From Eimeria necatrix (lineage: Eukaryota; Apicomplexa; Conoidasida; Eucoccidiorida; Eimeriidae), in contig NW_013652396.1 in assembly GCF_000499385.1 (NCBI RefSeq), positions 50,001-63,244 of the forward strand: a stretch of 13,244 nt of DNA. The letters are read 5' to 3'. A program made the translations under genes and the position numbers. Under the pieces are notes generated by a model, which searched no databases, was not told the origin of the DNA, and was given only the letters and a program-made list of their open reading frames with translations. The number at the start of each line of letters is the position of its first letter. Position 1 is the stretch's first letter. Positions 8,329-13,244 of this stretch are shown piece by piece.

Positions 8329-8330
<2 letters not shown>
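7257..8330 (+). CDS. Unrecognised protein: signal peptide, Ala-rich and acidic region, four membrane segments
   Basis: A 357-residue protein I cannot name. The ATG has A at -3 in an A-rich leader, as is usual in apicomplexans. Residues 1-22 (MICLSLF...LALCLLLL) look like a signal peptide. Residues 22-145 are Ala-rich, with runs encoded by GCA/GCT-type triplets. Residues about 150-180 are acidic (EASEDEDSLEESLEGDE). A basic stretch (RQRRLLRGLK) precedes membrane segments at about 200-213 and 223-245. The following loop carries 16 Gln (258-273) and VVDYGGIRGARR. A second membrane pair is at about 302-320 and 322-343, and the protein ends AELLRSF. The layout implies a secretory-pathway or organellar membrane protein; an acidic leader argues against a typical apicoplast transit peptide. 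The hydrophobic, non-repeat half supports it being real. It may be a paralogue of the 10360 gene. Confidence 0.65.

Positions 8331-8372
<42 letters not shown>
8331..8372 (+). repeat. (CAG)n tract directly after a stop codon
   Basis: The TAA stop at 8328-8330 is followed directly by about 14 CAG units and then CGG/GGC triplets. The arrangement matches the (CAG)n just after the QTRT2-like stop at 2747. These are likely 3' UTR repeats. Confidence 0.8.
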
Positions 8373-8374
<2 letters not shown>

Positions 8375-8496
8375 GCGGCGGCGGCGGCGGGGGGCAGCAG
8401 CAGCAGCAGCTGCAGCAGCAGCTGCTGCTGCAGGCGCACGCGCCGCAGGCCTTATGCGTCTTCAGGGGAACTGTGCAACGACACTGCTCAGCAACA

Positions 8497-8543
8497 GCTA
8501 GCTAGCTAGCTAGCTAGCTCGCTAGCTAGCCAGCTAGCTAGCT
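8497..8543. repeat. Short TAGC array
   Basis: About eleven TAGC units, with single CTCG and CCAG interruptions. It lies 330 bp before the long array and is the same repeat class. Confidence 0.85.
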
Positions 8544-8577
8544 TTTCTTTAATGCCTCAAGTGCTGCGGCTGCAGAA

Positions 8578-8625
<48 letters not shown>

Positions 8626-8874
8626 ACTGGGCCTCTGCGGTGTACGTACGGCGCAGGGCGCTGGCGCCGCACCGACAAAAGCGCAAAAGCCAGTCTCTGT
8701 ACAGGTGCAGCAGCAGCAGCAGCTGCGGCTGCTGCAGCAGCTGCTGCAGCAGCAGCAGCAGCAGCTGCTGCTGCTGCTGCTGCTTTAGGTTTTTCTTAGG
8801 GCTCGGGCGCTTCAAAAGAAACCGCCGCAGCGCCCAATTTATTGTCTTTAAGCCCAACACCACTTCAGCGCCCC

Positions 8875-9403
8875 AGCTAGCTAGCTAGCTAGCTAGCCAG
8901 CTAGCTACCTAGCTAGCTAGCTAGCTAGCCAGCTAGCCACCTAGCTAGTTAGCTAGCTAGGCAGCTAGCTTCCTAGCTAGCTAGCCAGCTAGCTACCTAG
9001 CTAGCTAGCCAGCTAGCTACCTAGCTAGCTAGCTAGCTAGCTACCTAGCTGGCTAGCTAACAAGTTAGCTAGCTAGCTAGCTAGCTAATTTGTTAGCTAG
9101 CCAGCTAGCTAGTTAGCTAATTAGCCAGCTAGTTTGTTAGCTGGTTAGCTAGCTAGCTAGCTGCTTTGTTGGTCAGTTAGCCATCTATCTAGCTATCTAG
9201 CTAGCTAGCTAGCTAGCTAGATAGATAGCTAGCTAGCTGCTAGTCAGATAGCTAACTGGAGCTAGCCAACAAACTTCTTAGTGATCTAGCTAGCTGGCTA
9301 GCTAGCTAGCTAGCTAGACAGCGAAGCTGCTGCGTTGCTAGCTAGCTAGCTAGCAGCTAGCTAGCTGCTAGCTAGCTAGCTAGCTAGCAGCTAGCTAGCT
9401 AGC
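8875..9403. repeat. Long TAGC tetranucleotide array
   Basis: About 530 bp of TAGC/GCTA repeats with substitutions (CAGC, TACC, TTAGC, TTTG, ATAG) and a short unrelated insert near 9317-9337. It is the largest of six such arrays. GCTAGC is self-complementary, so either strand can fold and the duplex can extrude cruciforms. The repeat carries TAG every 12 nt in all frames of both strands, so it cannot code. Confidence 0.92.
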
Positions 9404-10138
9404 TGGTGGGAGAGGCAGCGAATCGATTTGTGGGGCCCACAACATTGAGTCGCTGCAGCAGCGCGCCGGGTGCAGCGGCTGCTGCTGCAGCTGCTTCCGG
9501 GGCTGCTGCTGCTGCAGCTGGTGCAGCAGCTGCTGCAGCAGCTGCTGCGCGTTCGGTGCCTCCCACGGCTGCTGCTGCAGCCCCTTGTGCTGCTCCTGTT
9601 TCAAGCTGCTGCTGCAGCAGCTGCTGCTGCAGCTGCTGCTGCAGCAGCTGCTGCAGCTGCTGCTGCTTGTGCGCGCTTGTGTCTAAGTGCAGCAAAGTAC
9701 TGCTTCTCAAGCATTATCTGCGGCGGCAGCAGCAGCAGCAGTTGCTGCTGCAGCAGTTGCTGCTGCTGCTTTTTGGATTTGTAGAAGTCCCTTGGGAAAT
9801 AAATGAGAAGAAATGCAGGGCTGCTGCTGCAGCAAAGTTGCATGCGGAGGAAGCCCCAGGCAGCAGCAGTAGCTGCTGCTGCTGTTGGGGCCCCGCGCAC
9901 GCCCCTGAGTGTCTTCTTCGCAGTTTTTGTTGGAAAAGGATTTATTTTGGAATTAATTTAACAAATAATTCCTCAAAGTTGAATTTAATTGCGCCAAAGA
10001 GGCACTCGAGGGCCCCGGGGGGCCCACCGCAGCCTCGATTGCAGCCGGCGCGCTGGGGCCTCAAGAGCAGAGCCGGCGCGTCTGCTGTTCCCTTACGTTT
10101 TTTTAAGTTCTCTTTTCGAATTTCGACTCCAAAAAGCA

Positions 10139-10176
10139 TTTTGAATTCAAAAAGAAGTTTTAAATTCAAAAAGACG
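10139..10176 (+). repeat. 19-bp AT-rich direct repeat upstream of the 10360 gene
   Basis: TTTTGAATTCAAAAAGAAG (10139-10157) is followed directly by TTTTAAATTCAAAAAGACG (10158-10176), 17 of 19 identical. A decayed third unit, TTCAAATTTCAG, follows. It lies about 185 bp upstream of the gene in an AT-rich stretch and may be part of its promoter. Confidence 0.55.
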
Positions 10177-10359
10177 TTCAAATTTCAGATTTATTCGCCT
10201 TTTCCCGCCCGAGCCGCGGCTTTTCTGCGGCGGCTTGCTGCGGCTCGCCGTGACTCGCGGGCAGCGCTTCAGCAGCAACTCTCGCTATCTCTTCCCCCTT
10301 TCCAACAAATAAAAGAATAATAATAATAATAAATTTAATAATAATATATTTTATTTATA

Positions 10360-11557
10360 ATGGGAGAATCAGCAGCAAAAGGAAAGCTCAAGGGCTGCTG
10401 CTGGCGAATGGGCGCTCGTGCTGCTGGGGGCCCCTGTGGCTGGGGGCGCTGCGGCGTCCTTTGGAGGCACTTTGGCTGCTTTTGCGCAGCAGCAGCAGCA
10501 GCAGCAGTTGCAGCAGCAGCAGCAGCAGCAGCAGCGTCCCCAGCTGAGTCTGCAGCAGCAGCTGCTGCTGCGACAGATGCCCAGGAGCTCCTGTCTCAGG
10601 AGGCCCCCCCCTACCCTCGCTTCGGCAGCAGCAGCAGCAGCAGGCTGCAGCCTGCTGCTGATGTGCCGCTGCTGCATGCAGGGGCCCCCTCGCCTCTCCT
10701 TTCGGGGCCCCCGACTCCTCAGAGGGCCCCCCCACTCTCTGGGTACCCAGGGGCCCCCCCTCCTTTGGTCTCAGGGGGCCCCCCGGGGCCCCCTCTCCCT
10801 GGGTACCCAGGGGCCCCCCCCCTCTTGGCCGCAGGGGCCCCCTTGGGGGCCCCCCTGCCTGCCCAGCCCATGGGGGCCCCCCTGGCAGCAGGGGCCCCCC
10901 CGGCAGTGCTGTACCCAGGGCCTGGCTCACAGGCCGTAGGGGCCCCCCCAGCCCGGGCGGACCGAGGGGCCCCCCCGGGGGCCCCCTGGGGGGCCCCCCA
11001 GGGGGGCCCCTCAGGGGGCCCCCTGGGGGGCCCCTGGGAGGGGGGCCCCTGGGGGGCCCCCCTAGAAGGGGAAGAGGCTTCGACAACAGCCACCGCAGAT
11101 TTGCTGCCGCCGCGTCTGCAGCTGCGGGGGCTGCTGGGGCTGCTGAGTTCTGCTGCGCTGCTGCTGCTGCTGCTGCTGGAGCCGCCCAGCAGGGGGGGGC
11201 AGCTGCTGGGGTCTGCTGCAGCAGGACTGGGCCTCGTGGCAGCTCTCGAGTTCTTTGCAAATCTCCGCAGCCACAATTTGCTGCTGCAGCAGTTCGCCAG
11301 GGCGCAGCAGCTGCTGCAGCGCAGCAAACAGCCTTCGCTGCGCCGCAATATCATAAAGGACAACCTCAGGGCCGCCCGGGGGGCCCCCCGGGGGCCCCGC
11401 GAAGCTGCTGCTGCTGCCCCTTTTTGCTGCTGCTGTGGGGCTTCTGGCTCACTACGATCGTGCCCTTCTTAACAGCGACGTTCCACCGCAGCAGCTGCTG
11501 CTGCTGTTTGGGGTCCTGGGGGCCCTCTTTGGAGCCTTTTCTTACCGAAACAGATAG
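10360..11557 (+). CDS. Unrecognised Pro/Gly/Ala-rich membrane protein with a probable frame break near 11380
   Basis: The ATG has A at -3 after an (AAT)n leader. The uninterrupted frame gives 370 residues ending at 11472. Residues 43-72 are Ala-rich. Residues about 104-238 form a Gly-Ala-Pro region with GYPGAPP repeats. Membrane segments are at about 257-273 and 282-300, then a basic loop (RSKQPSLRRNIIKDNLRAAR). After residue about 348 the frame turns into a poor tail (FCCCCGASG...). The +1 frame from 11402 instead reads KLLLLPLFAAAVGLLAHYDR, then ...LLLLFGVLGALFGAFSYRNR and a TAG at 11555-11557. That supplies a second membrane pair like the one in the 7257 gene. No GT lies in 11351-11404, so an intron there is unlikely; an extra base in the G/C runs at 11378-11400 is the simplest cause. 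Function unknown. The N-terminus is also uncertain. Confidence 0.55.
10680..11070 (+). repeat. GGGGCCCC-rich low-complexity coding repeat (Gly-Ala-Pro)
   Basis: About 390 bp in which GGGGCCCCCC-type blocks recur every 10-30 bp, coding Gly-Ala-Pro-Pro. A direct repeat, GGGTACCCAGGGGCCCCCCC, occurs at 10741 and again exactly 60 bp later at 10801, coding GYPGAPP. The blocks are self-complementary and differ sharply in composition from the CAG and AT tracts around them. Confidence 0.8.
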
Positions 11558-11800
11558 CCAGCTAGCTAGCTAGCTAGCTGGCGAGCTGGCTAGCTGGCTA
11601 GCTGGCTAGCTAGCTGGCTAGCTGGCTAGCTAGCTGGCTAGCTGCCTGGCTGCCTGGCTTCCTGGCTAGCTGGCTAGCTGGCTAGCTGGCTGGGTGGCTG
11701 GCTAGATGGCTAGCTAGCTAGCTGCCTGGCTAGCTAGCTAGCTAGCTAGCTGCCTAGCGAGCTAGCTGGCTAGCTAGCCAGCTAGCTGGCTAGCTGGCCA
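11556..11800. repeat. TAGC/TGGC array downstream of the 10360 gene
   Basis: About 245 bp of TAGC units interspersed with GGC variants (CTGGCTAGCTGG, CTGCCTGG). Its first TAG forms the stop codon of the shifted frame of the preceding gene. Confidence 0.88.
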
Positions 11801-11873
11801 GACACAGCAGTCGCGTGGTCCGTTTGATTCATTGTTCGTCGCCTTCCCGCCTGCGTACAAGTTGCCCCGAGGT

Positions 11874-11942
11874 GGCTAGCTAGCTAGCTGGCTGGCTAGC
11901 TAGCTAGCTAGCCAGCTAGCTTGCCAGCTAGCTAGCTAGCTT
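11874..11942. repeat. TAGC array
   Basis: About 70 bp of TAGC repeats with GGC and CAGC variants. It is separated from the preceding array by 73 bp of unique sequence (11801-11873) containing no open frame of note. Confidence 0.85.
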
Positions 11943-12030
11943 CAAAGCCAGCGAGCCTGTGGGAATCGAGCAGCTGCGGAGAGGCTGAGGGGATGGGCAG
12001 CAGCGCAGCGAGCTGCTGCCCTGCAGCTTG

Positions 12031-12096
12031 CAGCTAGTGGCTGGCTAGCTAGCTAGCTAGCTAGCTAGCTAGCTAGCTGGCTAGCTAGCTAGCTTG
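12031..12096. repeat. TAGC array
   Basis: About 65 bp of nearly perfect TAGC repeats. The 88 bp before it (11943-12030) are unique GC-rich sequence. Confidence 0.85.
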
Positions 12097-12121
12097 CTGA
12101 GCCTAGGCTGCTTCATTTTAG

Positions 12122-12203
12122 ATGAACTGGGACGCGGCTGTTACCCCTAAAGGCTGCAGACCCTCCAAAAGAGACAGACTGAGCTTTGCCGTTGGCCCCC
12201 TTG

Positions 12204-12241
<38 letters not shown>

Positions 12242-12454
12242 ACAGCAGCAGCAGCAACAGCAGCAGCAGCAACAGCAGCAGCAGGGCGACGTCGAAGGGA
12301 CTCGCTGTTCCGTTTGATATTTATGCAAACAACTGTCTTCATTTTTTCCCTTGTAAACTTGTTTGGCCTTGCAGAGGCTGCTTTTGCTGTTGCTGCTGCT
12401 GCTGCAGCTTTTGTTGCTGCTGCAGCTTTCGTTGCTGCGACTGAGTGCTGCTAG
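12122..12454 (+). CDS. Possible small hypothetical protein, Ala-rich with one hydrophobic segment (weak)
   Basis: An ATG-started frame of 110 codons. Residues 1-26 are non-repetitive (MNWDAAVTPKGCRPSKRDRL and so on). An (Ala)4-Thr periodic stretch from a 15-bp minisatellite follows, then GRRRRDSLFRLIF and a hydrophobic run (TTVFIFSLVNLFGLAEAAFA), and an Ala/Phe/Val tail. The -3 base is T, a poor start context. A sequence resembling a 3' splice site (pyrimidine tract ending CCTTGCAG at 12374) lies inside the hydrophobic run. It could be an exon of a spliced gene or just chance. Confidence 0.2.
12203..12284 (+). repeat. 15-bp minisatellite, (CAG)4CAA x4
   Basis: After a pure CAG start, the unit CAGCAGCAGCAGCAA repeats about four times without error, giving a higher-order period of 15 bp over the 3-bp period. 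It would code Ala-Ala-Ala-Ala-Thr in one frame and poly-Gln (CAG/CAA) in another. Confidence 0.88.
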
Positions 12455-12678
12455 CAGCTGTTGGAGCGGCTGCTGGTGCTGCTGCTGCTGCTGCTGCTGC
12501 TGCTTGAGTTTTGCTGGGCATTATGCTAGGACTTGCTGAACTAGCATTTTCGTCGTAGTCTTTGCTGCAGCTTTTGCTGCGGCTGTTGCTGCAGCTTTTG
12601 CTTATTTTGCTGCTGCTGTTGCTGCTGCTTTGGGTTCTTCTTCTGTCGCTGGCTCTGCTGCTGTTTTTGCTGCTATGC

Positions 12679-12679
12679 C

Positions 12680-12718
<39 letters not shown>
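12679..12718 (+). repeat. (CTG)n tract, about 13 units
   Basis: A perfect CTG run followed by CTAGTTTTGC. It lies in a longer CTG/TTTGCTG-rich segment (12375-12718) that looks like a decayed CTG expansion. Confidence 0.85.
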
Positions 12719-12794
12719 AGTTTTGCTGCGGCGGAGCTCACGGGGCTCTGGGGTGTACAGACACCGCAGCGAATAGGGCTGGTGCATTTTGCTG

Positions 12795-13112
12795 TTCAAA
12801 TAAAACCTTTTTTAATTTCCTTTTTGAATTTTCTTTTTTAAAAAATAAATACTTTTAAGCTTTATAAAAAACATTTCCAAATTATTCTCCAAAGTGCAAA
12901 AAGAGGAAAATTCGTTTGCAGCATTTGCATGCGCTTCGGGTGTACGTACACCCGAAACGCATGCGTGTGCGGCCGAGAGCAAACACATGGTGATGGAGTT
13001 CACTTCCAAATTAAATAAATTAAATAAATTAAATAAATTAAAATGAATTAAATGAATTAAATGAATTAAATGCATGCAATGCATTAATGAATTAAATGCA
13101 TTAAGTGAAATA
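12795..13112. other. AT-rich island with AATTAAATA-type tandem repeats
   Basis: Two AT-rich halves flank a GC-containing palindrome. The right half (13010-13100) has tandem AAATTAAAT/AAATGAATT 9-mers, about eight copies. A TGCATGCA lies at 13071-13078 and ATGCATTAA units nearby. The composition suits an intergenic regulatory region. Confidence 0.55.
12927..12964. promoter_or_regulatory. 38-bp near-perfect palindrome carrying GCATGC arms and a GTGTACGTACAC centre
   Basis: The arms 12927-12945 and 12946-12964 pair at 18 of 19 positions (mismatch C12934/A12957), with no loop. The outer arms hold GCATGC, the core of the apicomplexan AP2-type TGCATGC element, and the centre is GGGTGTACGTACACCC. 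It is isolated in an AT-rich island. It may be a dimer-binding site or cruciform; its function is inferred. Confidence 0.6.
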
Positions 13113-13189
13113 AACAGCTGCAGGGGAAAGGCTCCAGTCAATGCCCGAGAAGTCCTCACGCTCTGCGCTTTGCTCGCTGCTGCTGCCGC

Positions 13190-13190
<1 letters not shown>

Positions 13191-13244
<54 letters not shown>
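13191..13244 (+). repeat. (GCT)18 tract running off the window edge
   Basis: Fifty-four bases of perfect GCT repeat reach the last base of the window. The true length is unknown, and the tract is a likely place for assembly collapse. Confidence 0.9.

Larger units (their letters stand above)
8331..10359. other. Intergenic region between the two membrane-protein genes; no supported gene
   Basis: It contains CAG/CTG tracts (8331-8372, 8401-8432, 8581-8621, 8707-8785, 9463-9665, 9727-9770), a short TAGC array (8497-8543) and a long one (8875-9403). Two AT-rich segments follow (about 9935-9995 and 10100-10195), then an (AAT)n leader (10312-10355) before the next start. A 304-codon + frame (9406-10320) spans dissimilar repeat and AT-rich segments without an ATG start or domain. 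I regard it as chance. Confidence 0.55.
11801..13244. other. Right-hand intergenic region; no well-supported gene
   Basis: TAGC arrays give way to a small possible open frame (12122-12454), CTG/TTG-rich DNA (12375-12718) and an AT-rich island (12795-13110) with a palindrome. About 80 bp of unique DNA and a terminal GCT run follow. Frames on the - strand at 12339-12521, 12602-12799 and 12812-13159 are repeat- or AT-derived, with no domain. Confidence 0.5.

Noticed and set aside
9406..10320. A 304-codon open frame on the + strand
   Set aside because: No ATG start; it runs across CTG tracts, AT-rich DNA and a Phe/Lys-rich stretch with no domain and abrupt composition changes. It is better explained as stop-poor intergenic DNA.
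10388..11260. A 290-codon Pro/Gly-rich frame on the - strand
   Set aside because: It is the antisense of the self-complementary GGGGCCCC region, which yields Gly/Pro/Ala in several frames. The + frame continues into membrane helices and has a proper start context.
12339..12799. Two Q/A/S-rich - strand frames (12339-12521 and 12602-12799)
   Set aside because: Composition is decayed CTG repeat; no link by a convincing intron and no recognisable motif.
12812..13159. A 115-codon frame on the - strand with Leu/Phe/Asn repeats
   Set aside because: Made by translating the AATTAAATA array (Phe-Asn-Leu periodicity); no conserved region.
1..13244. tRNA or rRNA genes
   Set aside because: I looked for the GGTTCGAATCC-type T-loop and cloverleaf pairing on both strands and saw no convincing case. 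A tRNA scan would settle it.

Overview
The window looks like nuclear DNA of an apicomplexan parasite, most likely a coccidian of the genus Eimeria. The reasons are the very dense CAG/CTG trinucleotide repeats in and between genes, their translation as long Gln, Ala and Ser runs inside conserved proteins, a block of degenerate telomere-type repeats (CCCTAAA strand) well inside the sequence, and short spliceosomal introns. All six frames hold many open frames made only of poly-Q/A/S/L/C, because CAG and CTG repeats contain no stop codon in any frame. Most long open frames here are therefore not genes.

Layout. (1) About 3-2747, + strand: a repeat-inflated gene, open at the left edge, that I assign to QTRT2, the accessory subunit of the eukaryotic queuine tRNA-ribosyltransferase. 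(2) 2748-3280: CAG/CTG-rich DNA without a supportable gene. (3) 3281-3739: interstitial telomere-like array. (4) 4235-4969, - strand: a clean three-exon gene for Snu13/15.5K (NHP2L1), a U4 snRNA and box C/D snoRNA binding protein. Its 129-residue product is free of repeats, which are confined to its introns. (5) 4970-7256: intergenic, with AT islands, a TAGC-type array and CAG/CTG runs. (6) 7257-8330, + strand: an unrecognised protein with a probable signal peptide, Ala/Gln runs and four predicted membrane segments. (7) 8331-10359: intergenic, dominated by a TAGC tetranucleotide array of about 530 bp. (8) 10360-11557, + strand: a second unrecognised protein with a Gly/Ala/Pro-rich region and membrane segments. 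Its C-terminal membrane pair is in another frame, which suggests a one-base indel in a G/C homopolymer tract. (9) 11558-13244: TAGC arrays, a 15-bp CAG/CAA minisatellite, an AT-rich island with a 38-bp near-perfect palindrome, and a terminal (GCT)18 run.

The two recognised genes are housekeeping functions (tRNA queuosine modification; splicing and snoRNP assembly) and are not functionally linked. The two membrane proteins share a 2+2 transmembrane layout and lie in tandem, so they may be distant paralogues. The points most worth a second look are loss of the zinc-binding cysteines in the QTRT2 homologue, the frame break in the second membrane protein, the palindrome plus a recurring GGTGTACRKACACC-like dyad motif, and the contrast between CAG repeats (open in all frames) and TAGC repeats (stop in all frames on both strands).
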